Shown here one piece after another: positions 12,301 through 27,300 of a DNA stretch of 60,000 nucleotides (the stretch's first letter is position 1; every line of letters begins with the position of its first letter). Made by a program: the position numbers and the translations under genes. The notes beneath the pieces are model-generated. The model saw only the letters and a list, made by a program, of their open reading frames with translations. It did no database searches and was not told the origin of the DNA. This stretch comes from Hydractinia symbiolongicarpus. Lineage: Eukaryota > Cnidaria > Hydrozoa > Anthoathecata > Hydractiniidae. The stretch is taken from contig NC_079886.1 in the NCBI RefSeq assembly GCF_029227915.1, positions 24,716,501-24,776,500 on the forward strand, read 5' to 3'.

Positions 12301-15300
12301 TTGTCTATTAGATTTGTATATCGTTGGAGAATTTCTACAAAGATTTTCTAATAACATTCAAATACATATACTAAAAAGTAATTTAATATAAGGAGCATCC
12401 ACAAAGTATATACGCAAAAAAAAACCCTCCCCCCATAGTACGCAGAAAATAATAGAAGTGATGTCATTCAAACAATAGATGTACGCATTTATCAGATCCC
12501 CTCCCCACTTAGATGCGTACGTACTAAATGGATGGTCCCACAGTGCAACTCCCTCTCAATAACCCAAATACTCCTTCAGAGTTCTAGTTATCGAGAGTTT
12601 TATAAACGAAAAATACATAATTATTGTAAAAACAATTAGAAGGCTTATTACTTACTTTAAATTAGAAAGAGAATAAACATTACAATGAACTATACAGTAT
12701 CACAAAATAAAATCAACATTAGCATTATTTTTATCAATGCCATGCATATCTCTACACATATAAAGTAAGTAGCCTCTCATTGTAGGTGGTGGTAAAACAA
12801 AAAAGTGCTTTGAAATCAATGTCTCAAAAAGTGTTGAGCAGACACTCACTCTTATTTCCACAATCACATCATATTATTTATTTATTTCGAATCCTTACTT
12901 GACTACTTCAGGGCTTATTAAAATAACAGGACGTCATCACTGTGGAGAAAAGACTTTTCAGAGCATTTCACTTTTCAGAGCATTTCCAAAAAGGCGAGGC
13001 CATCTTGTGGACTGAAAATGCTCTGAAAAGCCTCTTCTTTGCAGTGACGACCGCCCGTTATTTTAAGCCCTATGTAATTGTCAGTGCAAAACCTAAACTC
13101 AAAACCACCATCCCACAACACCCTCCCCCAGAATCTTGTAAATCTATTTATTTCTAAGAGAAATTGTAATGGCCTCATGGTCAGTAAAGAACAAACTTTT
13201 TACACTCACATAAACAAGAAACTGTTCTAATAACGATTTTTTTATGTATACATGATCTAGTATCGACCCCCCTAAATGCGTTGGTTCTGAAACAACCTGT
13301 TCATAACCATTAAGCGTTTGTTCTAGCAGTGCATTTGGTTTTAGATTAAAATCACCAACAACAATATCAATGTTCATAGACACAGAAAGGTAGCCTAGAG
13401 TTTCTAAAAATTGTCCAACTAGCATATCTTTTTTTTTGTACAATAACAATATTTTAATTTTCAATGGAAGATTATGGCTATTTAAAACTTCTAAAACAGA
13501 AAAACCATTAATTTTGAAATGATCTAGTAATTCAATTTTGTTTTTGTAATACATTGCTAAGCTAGAAAATCTGTGTTCATTATCATTATTACACGTCAAT
13601 TTAAAACCATCAATCATGATATCTGTTAAATTTTCAGTATTTGTCAGTTGCGTTTCAGTGCAGAGAATAATATCACTAGATGAAAGTGTTTTATCACAAG
13701 ATAAATCTTTGCAATGCTTACGCAATGATCTTACATTACAAACAACTAAAGACAATATGCTATGTTCAGATTCCTTTGCCACCAAATCTGTTGTAAAACT
13801 TAAACTTTGATTTTCTCTTAAATACTGATATTCTTTTTTAGCTTTGTCGTCAACATTGATGGCACTGGACTTGAACACCCCTATTAAGTGGAGCCCTTGC
13901 AAAGACGTTACACGGCTGAGAGCTACATACATCTGTCCATTATTGAATGATCTCTGTTTCAGCAAATTAAAACTAATGACAACCTCTTGTAAACTTAGGC
14001 CTTGAACTTTGTGTACAGTACAAGCCCATGATAACATTAAAGGAAATTGGGTACGTTTAATGACCGGAGAGGAAAGTTTTTTCTCGTTTGTTCTTATTTC
14101 GGTAGTCACTCGATCAATTGGTACTGCATTTAATTGTTGTGCAAGTCTGTCTGAACGTATTTTACTTGTTCCAACATTTAGATTGTCAAATTCAACATAA
14201 ATGGTTTTAATTGAATCATTTTGCGCTACAACATGGACTATTGTACCAATTTGACCATTTATTAGCTTATCAGGAATGTCAATATTAGATGTCAACATTG
14301 CCTTAGCACCTATCTTTAAAGATAACTGGAAAGCTAATCCACCAGTTCTTGATTGGCTTAAGTTTTGAATTCTTTCATAAACATGAGAAGGGACTTCTTT
14401 CGGAACTTGATCAATGGCATCTATTGTTATCAAAGCGCTGTTTAAACTATTTAACAATCTTGCATTATGAACTCTAGCTGGCTCATTTTCTGCATAAATA
14501 TGCAATGCATTTATTGGGTAGTGTTTACTATTTTCATCAATGAATCGTGAACGGATGAGATGTTCATCCTGTGAAGATAGAGTTCCTAGCCTAACATTAT
14601 TTAGTAGGTCAATTAGAACAGTATCACCCCGTTGTCTCATAACTTCAGTCAATTCACACATCTGAAAGTTTCGCCATAGTGGATAAATGTTATACAATTC
14701 ATCGCTGAATTCTGCATAAATTGGTTTTTGCATTACGGGGGGTAATTGATGCAAATCACCCACTAAAATTATTGTTAAGCCAGCAAATGGTTTTGAAAAA
14801 TCAGAAACACATCCAAATATTTCTATTAACCTTTGATGCACATACAACAGTAACTTATTGGATACCATAGATATTTCATCAATAATGATACCTTTAACAT
14901 CTGATAGCTCTTGCCTTAATTTACATCTCTTTTTATCTGGAAGCTTGTGAAGGGTTAACCCACGAGACTCTACAGAAATTCCTAAAGCTGAATGTATTGT
15001 GGTTCCATTGATATTCACTGCTGCAACACCTGTCGGTGCAAGCAAAAGCAAATTTGGTTTTTCAATGCATGAAGACCTATAACATAAAGTTTTTGAAACT
15101 GATGCACTTATAGTTTTGATCAAATGGGATTTGCCTGTTCCTGCACCACCTGTAACAAATAAATGCAAAGGAGGATTTTCTGTAACTTCTTCAGCTGATA
15201 AATTTTTAACATGCCTTCGGGCCCATCTATTAATTACGTCAAAAAGAAAACGTTGTTTTTCGTTTAAACTACGTATTAATTCATTAATACTATCATCTGA

Positions 15301-18300
15301 CATTAAATTAATCTGTGTTGATGTGTGCCCTGCATTCGAAGAAGCTGCAGCATTTAAACCTTGAGCTTGTTCACCTTGATATTCATTATCCCTAACTACA
15401 TTTTCCTCAACATTGTCATTCTCTTGTTGCGCAAATTGATCAGTTCGAGGTGAAAAATCAGCATTCATTAAAACATTATTTACCATATCACCCCATGGTT
15501 CAAATCTAGCCTTGTTCTCATTAACAATGCTCAGAACCTCAGGATCATTAAGTTTAACAACATAAGAATTTCCAACTTCGCTAAGTAAATCAGATTCCTT
15601 TCTGAAGGGGTAAAATAACATCAACAAATGGTGGGCATACTCTTCCGCTTTATTAACTGGATTAGGAGTATGATAACGGACAACACGCTTTTTATTTCTC
15701 CGTTTCAATTTTTCTTTGGAAGACATCAGAGGAACAGACTTAGGTAAACGCAATAAGGGATTACAAATTTCATCATCATCTAAAAGAACCTCTGGTTGAT
15801 AATCATTTACTATGTCAAGCTTTTTACTTGTGTCCAGCACATAATACGCAAGAAATTCAGCAAAACATAAATTGTTAATCATATAATATTGACCACGCTT
15901 AAATGTAACATTGGGTCGATCCATGTATCGATCTAAACTATTGCGCTTAAAAACATCTGTACTATCTGGAGGCAATTCTTCTAATTCTTCTTCAGATTTA
16001 CAAACTCTGTATCTTTTATCAGGCAAATTTGTATTAGCAAACACAATTCCTGGGAAACATTTACGTAACCATAACTCTGGCAATACCTGATAAACAGCTT
16101 CCTGTAATGAACATTGGCGGTGTGATAAAAATGCTAAGGCTAATTTTCTCATACGATCTGGCAAGTTTAAATTTTCAGACTCTTCAGCTGCCTTTTTCAT
16201 TGCAAGAGATGACTCATTTTCCGATTTAGAGAAATAAGAACACATATATGACACTGCTTTATAATAATTGAACACAGGCTGCAAGTCCAAATTGGCTTTC
16301 CAAGCTAAAAGTCCTACTGCAAAGTAATTATTTACAAAACATGAATTTGGTGGTCGATGATAGTATATTTCAAAGTCTTGATTTGGAGATATTGCTAAAA
16401 CCCTATAATAGTCAACTTCTGATATGTGAAGTTCCAATAAAATCTCTGGTATGGACTTGCAGCTGTCGCTCAAGTAGTTAGGCTTACTAGGGTCTAAATT
16501 TTCATCGATAAATAATTTGACTTTCTTTAATACTTTAGTTCTTTCTGATAATAAACTCAATTTTTCAGAATCAGACATATTCTCTGGTAATGGACTGGCT
16601 ATAACTGTTCGATCAGTAAAGAAACGTCCATAATTAAAACGACATGGAATGTTCTTGTATTTGCGACAAGAATTTGAATGAGAGTGGATTTGATATTGAG
16701 AGACAAGGTTGTGTAATTCAGGCTCAATTAATGGATCAGGGAGGTCTGCGCGTATTGTATTATCAACAAAAGATGTGTAACTGTCTGTGGTTTCGTTTGT
16801 AAGAGTTGGTGAATCTAACAACCAAAGAAAAGCATGGATGTGGGGTGAACCTCTAAACTGAAATTCGACTTTAATAGCATAATTAGCTACTTGGCCAATA
16901 GGACTACTCTTATGAAGCAAAATTTCTCTAAAGAAATTCTCTACTCTGTATTGAAAGTGCCTTGCAGTTAAAACTGGGTTTTGATTAAGAATACTACAAC
17001 GTCTAAAATAATCCAATTCGTTACTGCTAACATCAATGTTATTCAATTTTCCTATTATCACTACCAGTTCATCCCATCTCAAATCTGCACATGACAGAGT
17101 AAGGAAGTATGATGGCAATCCTAACTGTTTAACCATTGCTAAAACATCGTAAAGAAAATGTTTCCAATAAGCAGGTGTTCCTTTAATAGAGTTCATAAAT
17201 TGGTAACCTTGACCTTCACAAATAAAAGAACGAACTGTTTCATGAAAATTAATTTGCAACTGCCCAGCCGTTATTGTGCCCTTTACCTTTTTCGTTGCAA
17301 TATTTATTTGATTAAACAAATTTGACTGTTGCATTACATAATGAGCAAAAAATATATAATCAGCATTTGAAGAAAAGCGCTGGGAAAAATTTAACAAACG
17401 CTGGTTGAAATATTTTGTCGCTGTCAAGTACACTGGTCTAGCAACCTTATACCCAAATTTTCCAGTGGGAAATAAAAAGGGAAATGCAAGCTCCTCACAG
17501 TATTGGTCAGAAAAAAAAGATTGTGGTTGTTTATTCTCACCAGGAGCAATATCTAAAACCTCATCATCTGGATTTTGGAAATTTGGTATAACACACATTT
17601 CATCGCTACTTGCACAATTCATACTTAGGGGGTTTTCAGCTTCTAAATTGTCATCATCAATGTCAACTGTTACTGAAAATTCATTTGTGTCAACCATAGC
17701 ATCTGTATCACATAAACTTAAAAATTCCTGGGTTATATTATCCATTCTTATCAGCACATCTGAGTAAAAGGAATTGAAATTTTTCAAATATTGTAGGGCT
17801 TCGTTTAAAAGCTCAGGACGTACACTTTGAAACACAACATGGCCTCGATAAGCCAATTTTCTCTTCAGTTTAACAAACAATACACCACTACTATCTATAC
17901 CCTGAGGAAGACAGTTATTAACGGCTTCTACTTGAATAGGAACATTGCAAATAGCACCTTTTATCTTTTGTTGTTGACCTTTAGGCATAACAGCTATTTT
18001 TTTAAATAATATTCTTTTTGAAATCAGAATTTGCTCAAGTCTGTTTAAACATTGAATTTCATTAGGAAGATCAACAATATTTAACTTATTCCAAACAGCC
18101 TGCGGGGGTATCTCAGCTTTTTTTAAATACTTATCGCAAGTTATGCAAATGTAAGCATGAGAATCAAAGCATAGAACATCTGTAAACACATAGTATAAAC
18201 TTACTTCATAATTGTTTTTGCTAAATAATTTTACAGTTTTCTTGTAAAGGCTCCTATTACAAACTATGCAGACATAGTAGGGGCCATTCTGAATAGCTTT

Positions 18301-21300
18301 CTGGAAATTTAAAATGCAATCATTTATTGTTTTAGCACTTTTTTGTTTGCGCTTAGCATCAGCATTGTTATATGTATTTGCTTTCTCCTTATTGGAAACA
18401 GTTGCCTTTCGTTTTCTAGATTGATCCCTGCTGTGTTCTGTTGCTTGCTGTTTTTTAGCTTTTTGCTTATTCTCCTCAGTTGCATGCTGCTTTTTAGCTT
18501 TCTCCTTGTTGGTATCAGTTGCATGTCTTATTTTACATTTTTCCTTGTTGGCTTCCGTTGCCATGCGTAAACGACTCTTTTCTCTATTGACTTTGTTAGA
18601 ATATAGTCGAGAAAGACTTACTTCTTCATCTGAATCAATACTTATGTATTGTAATTCATATGGCTCATCAACTGTCGTTAGATCAATGTAGGTTGTATGA
18701 AGGTATATTTCTAAATCTCTCTTTCTTTGGAATTTCATTAAAGAAGAAAAACCATCAGGTGTTGGCTGACCGCAGTTATTTCTGCTATGAGAATCAAACA
18801 AGTAGACACAGTTCTTTTTAGGGAGTATCGCAACACAAATAAATTTCACGAAAAAAAGTAACCCGTCTCCAATTGAGTTATTCAAATTTGACAAAAAGCG
18901 CGGAATAGAATAGCTACTTAAAAGACCATATTCTTTATCTAAATAAGTAATTGTAACATTAGATCCAAATATAGGCACACTGTTTGGTAGATCAGGTACC
19001 GTAAGGTATGTGTTTTTATTGAGAGATTTGTATAGTTTATCTGCTTCTGTAATGATAAAATCAATATCATTAACATTCCAATTACCTGGGGACTTTACTC
19101 TAGTTGAAAAAGAAACTGCATACAAGCTACAACATGCACACTGTTTTCCAGCACTTTCGCCGAACATAGAATGGGATTGATTAAACGATCCATGAGTAAT
19201 TTTCAGGAGAGACATCTTACATTTCAATCCAGTTCACACCACATGTACCTCTAGCACAGTAGCAGTTTTTTATATATAATATAACATATATATTAATTAT
19301 AATAATTGTACTTTTATGGTGCAACAAAGCTGCACTAGCTTTTATGGTGCGACAAAGCTGCACTAGCTTTTTATGGTGCGACAAAGCTGCACTAGCTTTT
19401 TATGGTACAACAAAGCTGCACTAGCTTTTATGGTGCAACAAAGCTGCACTAGCTTTTATGGTGCCACAAAGCTGCACTAGCTAAAGAAAAGAACAACAAG
19501 CACTGAGTAAATTACCGCTGATTATTCGACGATATATTGTGAGGGAAAATTTTAAAACTAAAAAATCTGTAATTTGACTTGGTCAATCTGACTTCGTCGT
19601 GTAGTTCTTTGAGAAATCATGGTCTATTCGATGAAAATAAATTCTGTAAAATAGACGCATTCAAATATAGCTCAGCGTCTGTCCATGGTTTCCGCATAGC
19701 AAATTTCGTGAGTCACTTACACTGTGTTCTAAACTCCCAAAACTGCGAAGAGCGTAGTCGCACAGAAGCTTGGATTTGAAACACGGATCTCCACTTCGCT
19801 ACAACCGTGAATAAATCTCCATTATAAAGAAAAATCAAATTCTGTTAACAAGCTCTAGGTTATAAGTAACAGGAATTCACCTACTGAAAAGTCTACAGAA
19901 AGTCCCTTATTACTACTTGCAGCTTGTATTTTTTGCTAACTAATGCGAACGGACACTAATGCTAACGCAATAACTAATACTAACACAAAAAAAACATTCT
20001 CACTATCAGTCGTAAGTAAGTGTGTAGTGAGAACAATGCTCAAGATGCAAAAGTGTATGCCATTTTAATAAAGAATTGTGCGTTTTGATTTTGTAACATC
20101 TATGTGTTTTTTAGTTATGGAGAGTCTGCCTGAGAATTTGGGTCGAAATTCTAACCTGTGAAGACCCTTTCATTGAAAATTTAAGTGATGTTATATCTTC
20201 AAGGGTGTAACTGCCTTCACTTGTTTCAACTGGAATGTTGTTCAACACCAATGAAGCAACATCAAAGAAGTTACCAACCTAGAATTAACAGTAGACTAGT
20301 AACGAGAATCCTTTTTTGGAGTGTGACATGTTGACATTTTATTACACTGCAGTATGAAAATTCAAAAAAAATTGTGCTAGAAAGTCACATTTGTAAGGAT
20401 TTTTAGCACATGTCTTGTTACAAATGACATTATATTTTATTTTATTTTTTCTGAATCCTTAGAATTGGTTATTTAGTTTACATGCCAAGTACAAAAAAAG
20501 ACTTTCATTGATCTGAGTAGTCGTGTTCCTTTAGAAATGATCCCGAATTTATTCCCATCACATATTTTAAAGGGAGAAATTTTTGTGGATAATCTTTCAG
20601 AATTTATTTTAATGGTTAGATGTCAAACCGTGAAAATAAACTCATAACAATGTATAACTTGATTGTGGAATTAAATAATGGCATGGAAAAATAAGTCACT
20701 CAGGCAATACTTAGTACTAACAAATTTGGTTGCTCACACAAAAAAAGAAGCAAAATTGCATATGAAAAACTTACTTTTGTCACATGAAAATCAAAGATAA
20801 TTTCTGTAAATATTTTTTGTTCTAGATGGACTTTTTTATCACTTTTATTTGCCTGGTTTTTTTTGCAATAAAATCTTATGCTTTTGTTACAGAAAGCCTT
20901 CCTCAGTTTTAGTTAATGATATCTTTCGTGAATAAAAATGATAAAAAATAACAAAATAGAATTTCCAACATTCTAAAAAAAAATTGCTTGTGTATAATAA
21001 AAAAATCACCAATCCATGTTCAAGTTGCAAGAAAACCTTTTAACCAATGTTTCAAGTTGATATTGTTTCGCTTAGAAGTGTAATTAGATCTGTTTTTATC
21101 CTTCCTGGTAATCAGTTGTCAAAGAGTAATGCATCAAAACATGTGTGGAAGGGTCGACTTTATCAAAACAATGTTAAACAGGAATTATATCGTTAGGGTT
21201 ACATGGAGGTGCCATAAAAATAATTCAGAGTGTCATATTATTGGTAGGAAATTCTATTTGTACCTGCAAGATTACAGGATGAAACCAAACAGCTAGTTCT

Positions 21301-24300
21301 TCATGTAGTGACAGACATTTTGCAGGAAAACAAGGTCCAAAAAACACTAGCGTGGGTATTATGTAAGGTATGAAATGATAATTACCAGTCATGTTTATTA
21401 CTTATTTTACATGCTTATTTATTTTTCAAAAGATAACAAAAACACTTACTGTCACTGGGCAAAACTCCACAAAAAACTTTACAGTACTGTTTTTGCTAAG
21501 ACTGCCACTTTTTGGTTGAATATTGAAGACTGATTCTTTACAGAAATGGATGTTTTCGGATTGAGACATACTTGGTGTGGATAGTTGCCAATTAAATTGT
21601 AATGGGACAGATCTAGAATTAGCACAACTTTAAAAAATAACATGCATTAAAAATACTACTTTCTTTTCTAAGAATACAACAATTTTTTTTTCAGCTTTTA
21701 CATTCTAAAAATTGAATTTTTAGAGTTGGATAATACTAATAGAAACACAGGAGAATCTCGACTTACGTGTTGTATACAATGTAATGAATAACATCTTTGA
21801 CTCGGCATTGAAATAAATAATGTGGTCTTTGATGGCTCACAAGCAATGCGTGGTACTAATAAATTTGGTCACACGAAAAATGCCTTTATTTGCACAAAAT
21901 AGAATTTATAAGTTTAAATTATTGATAAAAAAAAAAACAACAGGCAGTTTAGCGCATTGAACAAATTTGACATTATAAAAATTGTAGGCAAATTCTATTT
22001 TTTTAATGTTATTTCACTAATGAACTTTTTTCATTTTTTTTAACAAAAACACCCTGTTACTTAACTTTTGTCAGAAGCATTCTCTAGCCCTCTGAGTTTA
22101 CTATGCCAATTAGCTTTTGCCTTCATAAGTGCAATTTAATTTTAGCTGTCAAGTATTTTTAAAACAAGTTAATTAAATCTATTATTTCATAAGTTTTAGA
22201 ACAAAACCAAACAGTACTTAAGCATGGTATGGTTAGTTTTAAAAGTCTTGTAACAAAATATTGCATGGTTGAAGCTGTTGATATTCCTGTGTTCACAGTT
22301 TTAATAAGGTCTACATCATTGGAAATTGGAAGTTAAAGGCTAATAGCACACTTTATAGTACACACATTGTATGTTTAGGCATACAAAGTAAAACTTTTTT
22401 CACAAGTTCCATAAGTTAGATGTTTTGTTTGATTTTGACTAGCGAAGTGTAAAACAGTTTCACAATTCACGGATGAACTTTTTATGAAGCATTCAACCGC
22501 CATTCATATTTTACAGTTAAAGCCTTCTTTAATCATGGCAAAATAATTATGTCAAAATTTTTTATTAATTAAAATGTTGAAGGTTTAAAATAAAAAACTG
22601 CACTGCTTACGCTGGCAGGAATTAAATGGGAAAAGCACAGAGTTACTTAAGCAGTCATTAGTCAATCGCATATAGCAAAAATTTGACCTTCTGCTTGAAG
22701 AAAAGTTTTATCACAGTGTAGACCTATGCAACATACGTTGTATTAGAAATGTAAAGTTCCTTCGTTCCAGATACATGAGGATAGCAGTCATCAAACTGTA
22801 TGATATTCTGTGCTGACTCATCATATGTTTCTCCCAGTAATGGAACTCTTATTCCGTTATCAACAAAAGATAATTTCACATTAGCTACTTCACCAGTGCC
22901 TAAATGTTTTTAAAAAATCTTGAATGATAAATTAGTACAATAAATTCACACATGCAAACATGATTTTCAATGTGGCTACTATCTGCAGAACTATTTGCAT
23001 AAGATCATAAGATAAAATATTATTCCTATAAAAGATAGTGAAAAGGTAGTTTAGTCCTAAATTAACACTTAAAATTGCTGAAAATCTGGTAACGCTCAAC
23101 TGCAAGTGAATTCACAAAAAACAAGAGAAAAATGAGCCATAAAAGTTTTAATTACCAAACAAAAAAATAAAATACATAGAGATTCGTGTAGTTATTATAT
23201 GTTACATGATGTTTGAAAAAGAACTAAAGCTTACCCTCAAGGATGTATTCTTTGTTCACACAATTATCACAGTATAAGCAGAGCTTTGTTGAATATGCGT
23301 TAACAGCATTTGGTGTAAATGTAACCTTAAAACAAAAGTATTCTTTTGATATTTTAATTTTTTAATCATTAGAATAACACTTAGTAACTAAACTGTTGGC
23401 ACACAAACTAGTATTGATGTTTATAAAAAAGATGGCACTATATTTTGTGATCATGGCTTTGGTCAGAGCCAGAAGCTCATTTACAAAAACATGTTGTTTT
23501 AATTAGTTTTATCCTACTTGACTTGTATATTTTATATGCATCAGTTTTTCACCACCATTTTTCCCTTCATAAGTATAGAAATATAGACGATCCAGAAAAA
23601 AATACATTTTTATTGATTTTGTCAAACAAAGTGGTTAATTTTGATGGTGTCTTTTGGCTCTTGGTTGCCCATTTAAATAGCTATTTGCAGCTTTAGAAAT
23701 AGCTTATAAGCATTCCTTGGTGACATGGACATACTGTTTGTGATAATTTGTAACTGATGCTTTATACCACTGCTATTTGAACCCATTGAATCAGGTATGA
23801 TTTTTTACTACTTTATGAGACTGTGTAATATATTTTTGAGAACTTTAATGTAAATAGAAATGCAACTTGTGTAAATATAGCTGCTTAAAAGAGTTGAAAT
23901 AATTCTTCTTATTTGGAGCTTTTAAAATATATAGAGAGATATATAATGATCCATGTAATGGGAACAAAAATATAAGTTCTACATGTTTTTTTTTGTATTT
24001 TTTTTTACTTATAGCTACCACATCAAATGCTAGATAAATAAATAAATGTTATAACTTATACCATGCTGAATAAAAGTCCATTCACAAGTCTTTTTAGAAA
24101 CAGATTTTTTGTATTGATTAAAAAAAATTATTTGGTACAATACTTTTTTGAGTAACAAAGCAAAAGATGCGCAGCTAGCAAGATAAATTTTTAACCTCCA
24201 GAGCTCCCAATTTATTTTTTAAAACAACTACATCATTAAAAAAATTGCAGTTTAAAAATATAATTTTGTTTTTATGATGTCTTTGTGTACAACATGCTAC

Positions 24301-27300
24301 TATTTTTGAAAATTTATTATTTTACTAAGTCCTAAACTTAATAGATGTTTAAGTTTTTTTTAAAAAAACAACAACAAAATCTTGAACATGGCAAGCAGCA
24401 AGCAAAGAATGGTCTATAACTTATATGCACAATTTGTCACAATCTCATATAATAAAACGCTGAGTGTGTCTGTCTGTCTGTCTGTCTGTAACAGGCAGAT
24501 GTGCTCATTTCCTCTGATGTCGCCGAAAAAGTTATATCTGAGATGTTAAATTCCCTGACATAACTGTGTAACGTCAATAACACTACTTTAACGTCAATAT
24601 CTTATATTAAATTGATGAAGCCATCACAGGGCACTAAAAACTTTTAGGATATACAATTTTTGATCAGCGTTTCAAGATCTATACGATGAAAGCATTAGAT
24701 ATATAAAATTCTGAAAAAAAATTGTTTGTGTGTTTTTGTCGATCTTTGCTGACGTCAGCAAATTTTCAAACCCTTGTGTGTTTGTTGAAAACATTTGATC
24801 CTGTACATTATTTTGATCAGTTTTAACCTCTACACATTACAGGCAAAGAGTAAACTTAATTTCACCATTTTTTTTTTGATTTGCACTGCTGAAATCAGCA
24901 AAAAATCGAAAACAACCTATTTTTTCATTGTACCCCTGCCTAAGTGGATTTTTTCATGGGCTTTAATGACTAGTTTAATAATATAATATAAAATCATACA
25001 TTAATATCAATACACTCATTTGTTCCCAGCATAAAACAAGATGGTTCCAAGCTGAACACTTCAGTTCTAAGCACATTTTTAGCTTCTAGGTCAATCTGAA
25101 AGAGAACAAGTAGAGAAAATAGATTACAAAGAAGAACGAAAAAATATTCCAAAAAATAAATTTATAAGCCTTGATGTAATAAAAATGTAATTTTTAACAG
25201 TCAAACATTTCTGAAAACACCATTACCTTATTCCAATCAATGACAAAGTCATGGGAAACACAATCTTTTAATTTGAAAGAAAATTTTCCTGCACCTCCAC
25301 TATTGCATACTGAATATTTTACAAATTTTGTATTACCAACTAGACTAAATCCACAATTCATGAAGTCAGGCACTAAAAAACAGAAAACGAAAAAATTTGG
25401 GGGCATTTGTTGATTTTACAGCATTTGATGTGGATTTTTTTATTGGCTTCGGTTTTCTTTTGTTAGTTTGAAACCTGTTGTGCTGTTTCAACTAGCAGTA
25501 GTACAACATTATTGGCTTAAAAAGTTATCTTCTGACAATTCGATTCTAAAATGTTGCACCATAATACGTTAAATTATTGTTCTAGGAGAGAGGATGGGAT
25601 AAGAGCAAATTGAACAAAAAAGTGCAATATATTATGGAGATATTGGAGATTTCCTAAAATGAAGTTAGATTAAAATTCTTTGTAACCCCCAAAAGTACCC
25701 AAAAAGTACTTAGGCAATCAAGGGTAGGTGTTTTTTCGAAGGAGATTGCTTATCGACTTTTTTGTTAATATGCTGTCTATTTCACTGAATAAGATTTTTA
25801 AATTGCTCACATGATAATGAAGGTAGTTCCCGTCTCGCTTGAAGAGGTATTAATAAAGGTTCTTTAGATTGCGTTTTAACCTAGAAATATATAGAGAAAA
25901 ACTGTTTTAATATGTAAAGATGAGGGGTTTAGTGTTCCTTATACTTCACAGTACACAGAGAATGCATGTTTGTATTGAAACAACCTTAAACATTCAAACT
26001 TTTACGAATAAATAAGGGTTGCAGTTTGTAAGCAGAAATATTAAGAAATATTGCTAACCTCTAATACATCATCATAGTCTGCCAATGAATCAGGAGCGAA
26101 ACGAACTATGTAGTGACAAAACATTCCTGGTGCTACCAGACCATTTTCAGTTGGAAATTCGCCTAGTGAAATGGACAAAAGTGAGTTACATATTACTGCA
26201 TTTGACAGAGATTTTGTACAACATCACATTCTAAATTTCATTAGACAGCAGGTTATACCTAGGAAATACAGGGTTCTTAACTTTTAAATAACTTCAACTT
26301 TTAAACAGTTTTAAGTAGTTAACACTGCCTTATTTATTTAAACAATGAAAGATATGCTTTTCATATATTACAAAAAGAGATATATAAACCTATGACATCG
26401 CATTTTCTTCACAACACCAAATGCGAATAACCCAGGTCAATGGACTCTAAGATTTTGGCTGATATTTTGTGGTACAATCTGTTTGTTGTATTAGCAGGGA
26501 ACTAGTTAAAGGACTTGTGGAAACAACCACTAAATTCAAAGAAATAATGTTAAGGGGATTAAAATTTTGATGACATCAGCAATAAGCCTATAGTAATGCA
26601 AAGAAAATTTCTTGTGAGAAATTTATTTACCTATCACTTCTACTGTGCTGAATAAAATAATTAAACATTGTGTGTATTGTGTGTACCCCCCCCCCCCCCT
26701 TAGCCACCCAGGGGGGAGTTGTGGTCAGTTATTTTCATAATTTCATTTCATGTTGTTCTTAAAATTAGAAAGTTAATTAAAGTGTTAGGTGGTAATTAGA
26801 GGAAATAATAGTGTTGGGTATCTATGTCAAAACTAACCGTGTAGTAAAAATAAAAACAGCAAAATGTTTAAACATGAATTAAAGTTAAATAAAAGAAAAG
26901 GCTTTTTATTATTCACATAGTGTTCCAAACTTAATAAAACTAACAAATTACCATGGCTGACAGAAAAATATGGTGTAGTTGGTTGCGAAATCCTCACTTG
27001 TCTGCTGGATGCCGTAACATTTCGTAATTCAAGTTTAATCTGAAATTTTTTAAAAAAATTAGCAAACTGTAATGCTTTATGAAAAAATTTTAGAATGCAT
27101 GCTAAAATCAGAATGTAAAGTTTAAGTAAACTTTCATAGAAGTTTATACAATAAAGGTTTTCTTCAGAAGAATGTTGCAAAAGCCAAGTAATTACTTTAT
27201 AGCATCACGAAAAACTTCCCACCTCATAAACTTCATCAACTTGATAATCTTGAAACACAATAGGAAATGGATGTGGTTTAAAGAATTCGACATACTTAGT

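Larger units (their letters stand above)
12940..19490 (-). mobile_element. Helentron (Helitron-2 type) element, complete-looking
   Basis: The proposed extent runs from the hairpin downstream of the ORF to the tandem array upstream of it. Exact termini could not be fixed by eye. Within it, the uninterrupted 6-kb ORF joins replication initiator, helicase and endonuclease modules, the arrangement that defines Helentrons. The intact catalytic motifs suggest recent activity. The element reads in the same direction as the DLEC1-like gene it interrupts. Confidence 0.75.
5913..20155 (-). other. 14.2-kb DLEC1-like intron hosting other genes
   Basis: The donor CAG/GTTAGA ends the exon at 20156 and the acceptor attttag precedes the exon at 5912. 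Both exons are phase 0, and the joined peptide runs SSQ then NYQVSASPAA. The intron contains the RPA1-like gene, a MITE, diverged repeats, the Helentron and its upstream repeat array. All genes in it read in the host direction. The insertions account for about 9 kb of the length. Confidence 0.8.

Noticed and set aside
19313-19482. Tandem array considered as a CRISPR
   Set aside because: There are no spacers: the units are contiguous, and the genome is plainly eukaryotic.
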